This document shows positions 1 through 7,033 of a stretch of DNA of 13,419 nt, in pieces. This stretch comes from Desulfobacterales bacterium. Lineage in GTDB: Bacteria; Desulfobacterota; Desulfobacteria; Desulfobacterales; Desulfobacteraceae. The stretch lies in contig JAKSAU010001148.1 in the NCBI GenBank assembly GCA_022361535.1, positions 1 through 13,419 on the forward strand. The letters are read 5' to 3'. The notes under the pieces are model-generated. The model was not told where the DNA came from, did not search any database, and was given only the letters and a program-made list of their open reading frames with translations. The position numbers and the translations under genes were made by a program. Position 1 is the first letter of the stretch, and each line of letters begins with the position of its first letter.

Positions 1-31
1 AACGCTCGGAGAATACTTAGGTATTGGAAAT

Positions 32-505
32 ATGTATAACGACGTTCCAAAGGAATCTCGATTAGCATCAAGAGTTATCCTAATCAATAAGGATAAACGA
101 GTTCTCTATTTAAAGGCTTCAGAACCGAATAGTGACCACGTTTTCTGGGTGATGCCCGGTGGTGGCCTTGAACCCAATGAATCATTTGAGAATGCTGCAC
201 TGAGAGAAGCACATGAAGAATCTGGCTGCCATATTAATCTTGGTCCATATGTTTGGTATAGGCGACACAAGGATTCATGGAATGGAAAACCTTTCGATCA
301 ATATGAACGCTTCTTCGTGGCTTTTACAATTGAGTCAAATTACAATCCAAGCAATCAGGACAGTTACGTTTTAAAACATCATTGGTGGTCCTTAGAAGAG
401 CTTCAAGCTTCTAAAAATGATTTTGCACCAAGAAATATTCGGAATCTCATCATACCAATCCTCAATGGTGAGTACCCGAAAATACCGTTTGACTGCGGTA
501 TATGA
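32..505 (+). CDS. Nudix hydrolase, small single-domain
   Basis: Predicted 157-residue Nudix-fold hydrolase, which would cleave a nucleoside diphosphate linked to another moiety. The Nudix box is complete at residues 44-66 (G-x5-E-x7-REAxEExGC): G44, E50, R58, E59, E62, E63 and G65 are all present, so metal binding and catalysis should be intact. The 'MPGGGLEPNE' approach to the box is typical of MutT/NUDT-like proteins. There is no zinc ribbon or other domain, and the substrate cannot be told from sequence. The start is uncertain: the frame stays open upstream to the window edge (T-L-G-E-Y-L-G-I-G-N before the Met), and the nearest GGAG lies about 20 bases upstream of ATG 32, which is too far for a good ribosome site, so the true start could lie outside the window. 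The gene looks more AT-rich than its neighbours. It converges on the PEP-CTERM gene across 33 bp, with no clear terminator between them. Confidence 0.85.
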   Translation: MYNDVPKESRLASRVILINKDKRVLYLKASEPNSDHVFWVMPGGGLEPNESFENAALREAHEESGCHINLGPYVWYRRHKDSWNGKPFDQYERFFVAFTIESNYNPSNQDSYVLKHHWWSLEELQASKNDFAPRNIRNLIIPILNGEYPKIPFDCGI

Positions 506-538
506 AAACGCCTGTTGTTCAAAATTGCAATATTGGGT

Positions 539-1414
539 TTAGTGTTTTCTGCGAGACATGCCGGCAATTCCGACTAGGCCAAGGCCAAAAAGCATAAGGG
601 TTGCAGGTTCTGGGATCTCGGATGCTTCAAAATCATAAGTAATATCTAACTGGCCTGTAGTGCTTCGTATTGAAACGTTGTCAAAATAGCCGACTTGGCC
701 TTGATTGTAGGTACCAACACCAATGCTGATGCCAATGAGATAGGCATTAGCAAAATCATCTCCGTCCTCAACAGCAAAACCGGTTGCCCATTCTTCCAAA
801 GAACGCAAGGGGTCCCCTCCAGCACTTCCGGGAAATCCAAATCCGCCGGTCCACCACCATCCACCGTCAAGATCGGTTCCATCCCAGCCAGTGCGCTCAT
901 CGATGGAAACAGACTTCCAATCACCTGTCTCCGGTGTTCCGGGACCTGTTCCGGGCAAATTCCAATATGGTTCATACACAAGTTGCCCATAATTATCACC
1001 GGTTCCACCCTGTGCTGCAATCGTCAATTTAATAGACGGGGCTGCTGCTGTATTACCGCCGGTAACGCTCTGTTTGTAATAGTCGTACCCAAGCTCAATA
1101 TCTTCGAGCAGGGTTGATGCCAGCCCGAAATTAGCAAATGTACCAACTTCAGCTTTATCATTGTCATCAAGGCCGGTGGTGAGCTTAGCTGCACCTGTAG
1201 GCAGAGGCTGGTTGGTTTCAAGGTTGCCGCCAACCCCTGTAAGATTGTTTATGGTGGCAGTGCCTCCCCCTCTTATATCAGTCAAATACCATTTGCCTGA
1301 AGCGGGTGAAGATGTAGATGGAAGAAATTCGTTTACTTCAATGGTTGCAGCTCCGGACAGGGATGCTGTTGATAAAATTGCCGCAACTGCCAAGGATAAT
1401 AATGTGCGTTTCAT
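539..1414 (-). CDS. Secreted PEP-CTERM sorting domain protein
   Basis: A 291-residue exported protein. Residues 1-23 form a classic signal peptide (MKRTLLSLAVAAILS..., with predicted cleavage after an S-G-A-A stretch). The last 25 residues are a textbook PEP-CTERM tail: I-P-E-P at 267-270, a hydrophobic helix at about 271-286, and R-R-K-H at the end. This tail is recognised by exosortase in bacteria that make exopolysaccharide; the protein is processed and probably glycosylated or attached at the surface. The mature part is rich in Gly, Thr and Asp and ends in a 'VGYFDNVSI' strand typical of jelly-roll, carbohydrate-binding-like surface proteins; I do not recognise a named domain. The start at 1414 is chosen because AAGGAGA (1419-1425) sits 4-5 bases upstream. 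A longer in-frame start at 1486 would bury the signal peptide. No exosortase gene is in the window. Confidence 0.88.
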   Translation of the reverse strand: MKRTLLSLAVAAILSTASLSGAATIEVNEFLPSTSSPASGKWYLTDIRGGGTATINNLTGVGGNLETNQPLPTGAAKLTTGLDDNDKAEVGTFANFGLASTLLEDIELGYDYYKQSVTGGNTAAAPSIKLTIAAQGGTGDNYGQLVYEPYWNLPGTGPGTPETGDWKSVSIDERTGWDGTDLDGGWWWTGGFGFPGSAGGDPLRSLEEWATGFAVEDGDDFANAYLIGISIGVGTYNQGQVGYFDNVSIRSTTGQLDITYDFEASEIPEPATLMLFGLGLVGIAGMSRRKH

Positions 1415-1506
1415 TGTTTCTCCTTTTTTATGCAATGCAGGTTTTGTTATACCAGCCTGAAGGCCTTTCCTTAAGGCCGTGAACATAGGATGCTTTCAGA
1501 TTCAAA

Positions 1507-1522
1507 TGCAAAATTTATTCCG
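1507..1522 (-). promoter_or_regulatory. Candidate sigma-54 (RpoN) promoter of the PEP-CTERM gene
   Basis: Read on the minus strand, the sequence is CGGAATAAATTTTGCA. It has the invariant GG (1521-1520) and GC (1509-1508) separated by exactly 10 bases, plus the TTTTGCA form of the -12 element. The -24 element is weaker than the TGGCAC consensus. Transcription would start near 1496, giving a leader of about 80 bases. PEP-CTERM genes are known in several lineages to be under RpoN and the PrsK/PrsR two-component system, so a sigma-54 site here fits the family, but the match is partial. Confidence 0.38.
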
Positions 1523-1609
1523 CCTTATCAATATGTTACCAATTTTTTAGAACATCGACCGTCCTGTTAAATCAAGAGGCACACGGTAGGGTTGCTTTGA
1601 GGTCTTGAC

Positions 1610-1659
1610 ACACTGAAATTAAGTTTCGCACGCTGTGAAATACACTGAAAAGAAAGTTT
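1610..1659. repeat. Pair of direct repeats upstream of the PEP-CTERM promoter
   Basis: Two copies of ACACTGAAA-(TT/AG)AAAGTTT-type sequence lie at 1610-1626 (ACACTGAAATTAAGTTT) and 1642-1659 (ACACTGAAAAGAAAGTTT). They are spaced 32 bases start to start, about three helical turns. They fall some 115-165 bases upstream of the predicted sigma-54 start at 1496, where binding sites for an RpoN enhancer-binding activator are usually found. The repeat is seen directly; the regulatory role is inference. Confidence 0.4.
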
Positions 1660-1694
1660 AAATATTAGTTAGTCTTCTTCATAAATTTTAAATA

Positions 1695-1740
1695 AAAAGA
1701 AAAAACATTCTGTGTTATGTGAAGAAAAAAACATACACAG
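1695..1740 (-). terminator. Possible weak terminator of ilvY
   Basis: An imperfect inverted repeat, CTGTG(T)TATGT at 1710-1720 and ACATACACAG at 1731-1740, has a 10-base loop. On the minus strand it is followed, after a few bases, by a T-rich run (complement of 1695-1705, interrupted by one C). It lies about 120 bases beyond the ilvY stop codon. The stem is AT-rich and has a one-base bulge, so it would be weak. The rest of 1487-1857 holds only the promoter elements listed separately and no convincing gene. Confidence 0.33.
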
Positions 1741-1857
1741 GTCGCTCCAAAACAACAGCTTTCAGATTGTTTTATGTTTAGAATATGGACTGCCAAATAA
1801 TATGCTTATGCTGACGACATGGCAGATATGCGTATCAGATCTTTGCCTCTCAAGCAG

Positions 1858-2790
1858 TCAGGACGACCGCGGAGATTTAGCAGAGATGTTTTTCCCGTTC
1901 AAAGCCGGGTTCATGGAAAGTCTAGAAGCGATTTCCCATAGTGCCAAAACGCGGGGATTGGCCAGATTCTTTTTACGAATGCACAACCCGATCTCATAAG
2001 GCGGAAGTTTGGGCATATTCTCTAAGATGTCAATTTCACGGGCCAGCGGACTTTTTTCCAACACAAGTTTAGGGACCAGGCCCATACCGCATCCAAGATT
2101 GACCAATGCGATAATGGCCTCATGGCCTGCCACCCTGGAATAGATATTGGGTACCACCTGGTTCTGTGCAAACCACAAATCCATACGTTCCCGGCTCAAT
2201 CCCTTGTCCGCCAAGATCATGGGGGTCTGCTCCCAATCAATCAGGTCATTTTCCCGGACAATGACATCCGGATACTGTCGGGCCGCAATAAAGACCAAAG
2301 GGCTTGTCGCCATGTTTAAAAAAGATATCTGTGGCGGCGGTGTTCCGGGCAGGGCGGCGATGACCGCATCTGCATCCCGGTTCATAAGCCGGGTCAAAGC
2401 CTGGGCCGGGTCCCCGGTTTCCAAGCGGATTTGAACCCCCGGATGAACCGCCCTGTACTGGGTAATCATATCAGGCAGGATACTGTAAGCGGCTGTCACA
2501 GAACAATACAAGGCAAGCTGGCCTTTTAAGGTTTCATCTTCGGAAAGCTCTCCTTGGAGACGATCCCAACGCCGGAGCACATCCTCAGTATATTTTTTAA
2601 AGGCAAGTCCTGCATAGGTCAGCTCTACAGAACGGTTGTCACGAATAAAAAGCTGTTCTCCGACCTCTGCTTCCAGGCGCTGAATCACCCGGGTAAGGGC
2701 TGACGGGGTGATATGACAGGCCCTGCTGGTCCGGGCAAAGTGCAGAGAGCCGCTCAAATGCCGGAACAATTCCAGGGTCCTTATATCCAT
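1858..2790 (-). CDS. ilvY: LysR-type regulator IlvY
   Basis: A 310-residue LysR-family transcription factor. The N-terminal winged helix-turn-helix covers residues 1-60 ('HFARTSRACHITPSALTRVIQRL', with 'LFIRDNRSVELT' as the wing). The effector domain follows at about 90-300. Stretches such as 'CSVTAAYS', 'HPGVQIRLETGD', 'ILADKG', 'GGHEA'-like 'AGHEAI' and 'LGCGMGLVP' closely resemble enteric IlvY. Divergent placement next to ilvC makes the assignment firm. In enteric bacteria IlvY binds the ilvY-ilvC intergenic region and activates ilvC when acetolactate or acetohydroxybutyrate is present, while repressing itself. The start has a strong Shine-Dalgarno: minus strand AAAAGGAGG ends about 5 bases before the ATG. 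The C-terminus carries a short basic/serine tail beyond the usual family end. Paralogous regulators of this subfamily exist, but the context favours IlvY. Confidence 0.9.
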   Translation of the reverse strand: MDIRTLELFRHLSGSLHFARTSRACHITPSALTRVIQRLEAEVGEQLFIRDNRSVELTYAGLAFKKYTEDVLRRWDRLQGELSEDETLKGQLALYCSVTAAYSILPDMITQYRAVHPGVQIRLETGDPAQALTRLMNRDADAVIAALPGTPPPQISFLNMATSPLVFIAARQYPDVIVRENDLIDWEQTPMILADKGLSRERMDLWFAQNQVVPNIYSRVAGHEAIIALVNLGCGMGLVPKLVLEKSPLAREIDILENMPKLPPYEIGLCIRKKNLANPRVLALWEIASRLSMNPALNGKNISAKSPRSS

Positions 2791-2837
2791 TCACGCCTCC
2801 TTTTAAAATCAGAATTCTGTATATTTTTAGTCGTTCG

Positions 2838-2852
2838 TTGCAATTATTGCAA
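2838..2852. promoter_or_regulatory. IlvY operator candidate O1
   Basis: TTGCAATTATTGCAA is a palindrome with 6-bp arms (TTGCAA, itself self-complementary) around TTA. It lies 48 bases upstream of the ilvY start. On the minus strand the TTGCAA at 2852-2847 could serve as a -35 hexamer, with TAAAAA 17 bases downstream as a poor -10, so occupancy would block ilvY transcription. The site fits the T-N11-A rule for LysR-family binding sites and the autorepression known for enteric IlvY. Confidence 0.65.
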
Positions 2853-2859
2853 CACATAG

Positions 2860-2883
2860 TTGCAAATGATTCATTTGACGCAA
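2860..2883. promoter_or_regulatory. IlvY operator candidate O2 / ilvC -35 region
   Basis: TTGCAAATGATTCATTTGACGCAA contains a perfect 7-bp inverted repeat, CAAATGA-T-TCATTTG (2863-2877), with imperfect outer TTGC/GCAA ends. Its centre is 25 bp from that of O1. It includes TTGACG (2875-2880), a reasonable -35 hexamer for rightward ilvC transcription. No good -10 follows at 16-18 bp (TACATT at 2903-2908 is 22 bp away), as expected of a promoter that needs an activator. In enteric bacteria the second operator likewise overlaps the ilvC -35. Confidence 0.6.
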
Positions 2884-3005
2884 TGAAAAATATACGCCAT
2901 GGTACATTTTAAAAAGCCAAATACGGCCACCAAAAATCAGGCAAAAAAAGCCTGCAGCCGTTAACCACTATTTGCAGTTTTAATATTTTAATGAGGAGAA
3001 TAGAT

Positions 3006-4478
3006 ATGGGCGCCAATTACTTTAACACCCTGCCCCTGCGGCTGCAGCTGGAAGAATTGTCTCAATGCAGGTTCATGGACCAAAGCGAATTCAACGGGGT
3101 TGACGCGCTGAAAGGCAAAAAAATTGTTATCGTGGGATGCGGTGCCCAGGGTCTTCACCAGGGCTTGAACCTTCGTGACAGCGGTCTGGATGTTTCTTAT
3201 ACTTTAAGGGAAGCAGCCATTGCGGAAAAACGCCAGTCCTGGAAAAACGCCACTGAAAACGGTTTTGCTGTAGATACCTATGAAAAGATGCTTCCTACAG
3301 CTGACCTTGTCATCAACCTGACCCCGGACAAACAGCATTCCAATGTCATTGAATCTGTAATGCCGTTGATGAAGAAGGATGCCTGCCTTTCCTACTCTCA
3401 CGGTTTTAACATTGTTGAAGAAGGCATGCAGATCAGAGAAGACCTCACCGTCATAATGGTAGCACCTAAATCTCCTGGTACAGAAGTCAGGGAAGAATAC
3501 AAACGGGGTTTTGGCGTTCCCACACTTATTGCCGTACATCGCGAAAACGATCCTCGCGGAGAAGGCCTGGAACTTGCAAAAGCCTATGCAGCAGGTACTG
3601 GCGGCCACAAAGCAGGCGTACTGCAGTCATCATTTGTAGCTGAGGTTAAATCTGATCTCATGGGCGAACAGACTATTCTGTGCGGTGTCCTGCAGATGGG
3701 TTCTTTGCTCTGCTATGACAAGATGATGGAAAAAGGTATGGAAGAAGGATATGCGTCCAAACTGGTTCAGTATGGATGGGAAACCATTACCGAAGCTCTC
3801 AAACACGGCGGCATCACAAACATGATGGACCGTTTGTCCAATCCTGCCAAAATCAAAGCCTTTGACTTGGCTGAACAGCTCAAGGAAATCTTAACCCCCT
3901 TGTTCAACAAACACATGGACGACATCATGACCGGCCATTTTTCCAAAACCATGATGGAAGACTGGGCCAATGACGATGCCAACCTGCTCAAATGGCGTGC
4001 TGAAACCGCAGAAACCGCTTTTGAGAAATCAACCTCCCAGGATGCAGATATCCCTGAACAGGAATACTTTGACAACGGCATTCTCATGATCGCCATGGTC
4101 AAAGCCGGTGTGGAGTTAGCCTATGACACCATGGTATCCGCCGGTATTATTGAAGAATCTGCATACTATGAGTCTCTCCATGAGGTTCCCTTAATTTCAA
4201 ACCTCATCGCCCGCAAGAAACTGTACGAAATGAATGTGGTAATTTCAGATACGGCTGAATACGGCTGTTACCTGTTTGCCCATAAGGCCGTTCCCCTGCT
4301 TCAGGATTTTATGAAAAATATTGATACGGATGTGATTGGAAAAGGTCTGGATCTTGCCAACACAGGCTGCGACAACATCCGCCTGATTCAGGTTAACGAA
4401 GCTATTCGCTCCCGGTCCGTAGAAGTCGTCGGGAAAACACTTCGCGGATACATGGGAGCCATGAAAACCATCAACTAA
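3006..4478 (+). CDS. ilvC: Ketol-acid reductoisomerase, class II (long form)
   Basis: A 490-residue enzyme that isomerises and reduces acetolactate or acetohydroxybutyrate with NADPH and Mg2+, the second common step of isoleucine/valine synthesis. Its length matches the long E. coli-type enzyme (491 residues) rather than the 330-residue class I form. The Rossmann loop is G44-C-G46-A-Q-G49. R68 and R76 are at the E. coli NADPH-phosphate positions. H132, K155 (in 'MVAPK'), D217 and E221 ('SDLMGEQ') match the known active site, and the duplicated C-terminal knotted domain is present ('[12 protein letters not shown]', '[10 protein letters not shown]'). The start is placed at 3006, not at the in-frame ATG 2991, because GAGGAG at 2993-2998 lies 7 bases before ATG 3006 and the protein then begins MGANYFNTL as in orthologues. 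It is monocistronic, with its own terminator; ilvB, ilvN and ilvD are not nearby. Confidence 0.97.
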   Translation: MGANYFNTLPLRLQLEELSQCRFMDQSEFNGVDALKGKKIVIVGCGAQGLHQGLNLRDSGLDVSYTLREAAIAEKRQSWKNATENGFAVDTYEKMLPTADLVINLTPDKQHSNVIESVMPLMKKDACLSYSHGFNIVEEGMQIREDLTVIMVAPKSPGTEVREEYKRGFGVPTLIAVHRENDPRGEGLELAKAYAAGTGGHKAGVLQSSFVAEVKSDLMGEQTILCGVLQMGSLLCYDKMMEKGMEEGYASKLVQYGWETITEALKHGGITNMMDRLSNPAKIKAFDLAEQLKEILTPLFNKHMDDIMTGHFSKTMMEDWANDDANLLKWRAETAETAFEKSTSQDADIPEQEYFDNGILMIAMVKAGVELAYDTMVSAGIIEESAYYESLHEVPLISNLIARKKLYEMNVVISDTAEYGCYLFAHKAVPLLQDFMKNIDTDVIGKGLDLANTGCDNIRLIQVNEAIRSRSVEVVGKTLRGYMGAMKTIN

Positions 4479-4534
4479 CCCCCATTTGCCTCCCCGGGAC
4501 CGCCCATATCCCGGTGAAAACTTCGGGTTAGACC

Positions 4535-4570
4535 ATCCGGTGCAGGCCATCCTGCACCGGATTTTTATTT
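4535..4570 (+). terminator. Rho-independent terminator of ilvC
   Basis: A perfect 12-bp stem, ATCCGGTGCAGG (4535-4546) and CCTGCACCGGAT (4551-4562), has a 4-base CCAT loop and is followed directly by TTTTATTTT. It starts 57 bases after the ilvC stop. On the opposite strand the hairpin is not followed by a T run, so it should stop only rightward transcription. The T tract contains the stop codon and last codons of the convergent hybrid kinase gene. Confidence 0.92.
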
Positions 4571-7033
4571 TGGATGCTCTGCATTGTTAACCAAAGCCTG
4601 GCTTACAATATCCACTAGTTTTTTTCCGGTAAGAGGCTTCTGGACATATTCACTGATGCCTTCTTTCAGGGCTTTTTCCCTGGTAAAGGTTTCATGAAAC
4701 CCTGTACACAAAATAATGGGCATTTCAGCTTTTATGCTCAGCACCTTCCTGGAAAGTTCCCGTCCGCTCATTTTAGGCATGGTCATATCTGTGATAATCA
4801 GATCAAACTGGGAAGGGTCCTTTTCAAATTCTCTAAATGCAGATTCCCCGTCCAAAAATCCTGTTACCTGATATCCGACCTTTTCAAGAATACCTTGGGT
4901 TGCTTCAAGGATAGATGCTTCGTCTTCTACCAGCATGATCCTCCCAGTTCCCCCTGACATGTCAGCAGTACTGGCGTTTAAGCTATCAACTTTTTGCGAA
5001 GGGGCCACTTTTGGAAAATAGACATTGAATAACGTGCCTTGGTCAACCGCACTTTTTACCGTGATAAACCCTTCATGGCTTTTGACAATACCTTCCACTA
5101 CAGCCAGGCCCAGCCCTGTGCCATGGGCCATTTCTTTGGTGGTAAAGTAAGGGTCAAAAATCCTGTCCAGAATTTCATTATCAATCCCATTTCCCGTATC
5201 CTCAATACCCAGCCTTAAATACGGTCCCAGGCGGCAGTCATTTTTCAACGCCAGCTCCGTCACCTCGACTTCTTCAAGGGAAACAGTCAGGGTGCCCTGC
5301 TGGTTATTACCGATAGCGTGGTAGGCATTTGTACACAAATTCATAATCACCTGATGGATTTGGGTGGCATCAGCCAATATATTGCTGCGACTATTTACTT
5401 TTTCTTTGATCTCAATACTTGATGGAATGGATGACCTTAAAAACTTCACGGTCTCTTTTACTATCAGATACAGTTTCAGTGACTTCCGCTCATGTTCGGC
5501 CTGGCGGCTAAAAGTCAGTATCTGCTGGACAAGTTCACCTGCGCGGGATGCACCGTTTACGACCTGGCGAAGATTTTTACGGGCCGCTTCAGGATTATCA
5601 AGGTTCATCTCAGTCAGTTGGGCATACCCGAATATGCCTGAAAGAATATTGTTAAAATCATGGGCAATGCCCCCGGCCAATGTACCTATGGCCTCCATTT
5701 TACGGGAATGTCTGAGCTGTTTTTCCAGCTCCAAATCCTGGGTTATATCCTTTGCAATTCCGATGATCATATTGTCATCTAATGGAACGACAGTCAGCTT
5801 AGCCGTGCGATAGGTGTGATCCGGACGCTCGTATACCACCATTCCAAAATCTGACGGCGTATCAACCAGTTGAAGTGATGAAAACCGTTCTTTAGCTCCT
5901 ATGGGTGTCACGTCAAAAACTGTCAATTGGTTGAGTTCTTCCAAAGACCTGCCTGTCAGTTCGAGTCCTGCCTGGTTTGCGTCCAGGTATCGACCGGTTT
6001 GCCTTTCAACCATAAAAATCGCGTCATTATTTTTTTCAAACAAGGTTCGGTATTGCAGTTCGCTTTTCTGGACTGCCTCAAATGCTTTGACAGCCCTTAA
6101 AGTTTCACAGGAATAAGAGGCAAGAATCGCCCCGATCTCCTTGTCCTGTTCTACAAAAGGGGGCTCTTCTTTGCAGTGAAGGGTAATGGCTCCCACAGCT
6201 TTACTGTCTGTATCGAGAATAGGAAAGGCAAGCAACGACCCGTCTGTATATCCCTGCCATTCACTTGAACGAATGTCGTCCAATAATCCGATATCTTCGA
6301 TTAAAAGAGGATTTCTCTCCTCAATCACTTTTTTCAGGACAGAGTCCTCTTCTAGTGGAAAGGAAAGACGCTCAGGCGCATGGCCCGGATCAAGAGCATA
6401 CATGAGCTTTAAGCTATCACCTTCAATCATATAGAAGCTGCCTCCAGTGGCAGCCATCTGGTCTGCAAACTCATCAAGAATCATTTTGGAGAACTGTCCC
6501 ATCTCTTTACAACAGGTCAGTCCCCGGGTCGATTCTACAATCCTGTGCAAACGATGATTAATATGGGATAAATTGGTGTTGGCTTTTTCGAGTTCGGCAG
6601 TCCGTTCTTTAACCTTTTTTTCAAGCTGTTCCTGGTATGCTTTGTTTTCCCTTATCAACCTTGCTTTTTCCACTGCCTTTTGTACGGAATGACCTAAAAT
6701 GGAAAAATCCCGTACAGGTTTCTCAAGGTAGTCCCATGCCCCATACCTCAAAGCCCTGACCACATCCCCGATCCGATTTGCCCCGGAAATAACAATCATT
6801 GGCGTGTCCGGCAAAAGCTTTTTACCCTGTTGCAATACCTCAAGTCCGTCCATTTCCGGCATTCGTAAATCAAGCAGGACCAGGTCGGGTTTTTCTGTCT
6901 TGAGGCGCTCAAGGCCTATAAGTCCGTTTTCAGCCAAAATCGTTTCAAATCCCAAATCTTCAAGGAAATCGCTGAAACTTTGGCGGATGTGCAGCTCATC
7001 ATCTATGACCAATATTTTTAACGGTTCAGCCAT
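4565..7033 (-). CDS. Hybrid histidine kinase, REC-GAF-PAS-HisKA-HATPase-REC
   Basis: An 822-residue cytoplasmic signalling protein with no membrane segment. An N-terminal receiver at about 5-120 has D11/D12, phosphoacceptor D55, S83 and K105. A coiled coil at about 125-165 leads to a GAF-like domain (about 170-315) and a PAS domain (about 325-435). The HisKA dimerisation helix has H458 in 'GGIAHDFNN'. The HATPase has N565 and N569 in the N box, D612-T-G-N-G616 and G638-T-G-L-G-L. A second receiver at about 698-815 has D749, T777 and K799. Every catalytic residue is present, and there is no DNA-binding or enzymatic output. The start at 7033 is chosen for AAGGAGGAG (7045-7037) just upstream; a longer in-frame start would extend far into the upstream gene. 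Its first 8 bases overlap the end of the sensor kinase gene, so translation is probably coupled. It may take phosphate from that kinase through D55 and pass it on through H458/D749. Confidence 0.93.
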   Translation of the reverse strand: MAEPLKILVIDDELHIRQSFSDFLEDLGFETILAENGLIGLERLKTEKPDLVLLDLRMPEMDGLEVLQQGKKLLPDTPMIVISGANRIGDVVRALRYGAWDYLEKPVRDFSILGHSVQKAVEKARLIRENKAYQEQLEKKVKERTAELEKANTNLSHINHRLHRIVESTRGLTCCKEMGQFSKMILDEFADQMAATGGSFYMIEGDSLKLMYALDPGHAPERLSFPLEEDSVLKKVIEERNPLLIEDIGLLDDIRSSEWQGYTDGSLLAFPILDTDSKAVGAITLHCKEEPPFVEQDKEIGAILASYSCETLRAVKAFEAVQKSELQYRTLFEKNNDAIFMVERQTGRYLDANQAGLELTGRSLEELNQLTVFDVTPIGAKERFSSLQLVDTPSDFGMVVYERPDHTYRTAKLTVVPLDDNMIIGIAKDITQDLELEKQLRHSRKMEAIGTLAGGIAHDFNNILSGIFGYAQLTEMNLDNPEAARKNLRQVVNGASRAGELVQQILTFSRQAEHERKSLKLYLIVKETVKFLRSSIPSSIEIKEKVNSRSNILADATQIHQVIMNLCTNAYHAIGNNQQGTLTVSLEEVEVTELALKNDCRLGPYLRLGIEDTGNGIDNEILDRIFDPYFTTKEMAHGTGLGLAVVEGIVKSHEGFITVKSAVDQGTLFNVYFPKVAPSQKVDSLNASTADMSGGTGRIMLVEDEASILEATQGILEKVGYQVTGFLDGESAFREFEKDPSQFDLIITDMTMPKMSGRELSRKVLSIKAEMPIILCTGFHETFTREKALKEGISEYVQKPLTGKKLVDIVSQALVNNAEHPK

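Noticed and set aside
646..1233. Several open frames of 69-140 codons on both strands inside the PEP-CTERM gene
   Set aside because: They lie wholly within a gene with signal peptide, sorting tail and ribosome site, and have none of their own.
1712..1999. A + strand open frame of 95 codons between the PEP-CTERM gene and ilvY
   Set aside because: It begins at a non-ATG codon without a ribosome site, runs antisense into the well-supported ilvY C-terminus, and its translation resembles no protein.
2938..2954. Small hairpin CAGGC-A7-GCCTG in the ilvC leader, considered as an attenuator
   Set aside because: The stem is only 5 bp, no T run follows, and there is no leader peptide rich in Ile, Val or Leu codons upstream.
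2991..3005. Upstream ATG 2991 as the ilvC start
   Set aside because: It overlaps the GAGGAG ribosome site for ATG 3006 and would add five residues (MRRID) absent from E. coli IlvC.
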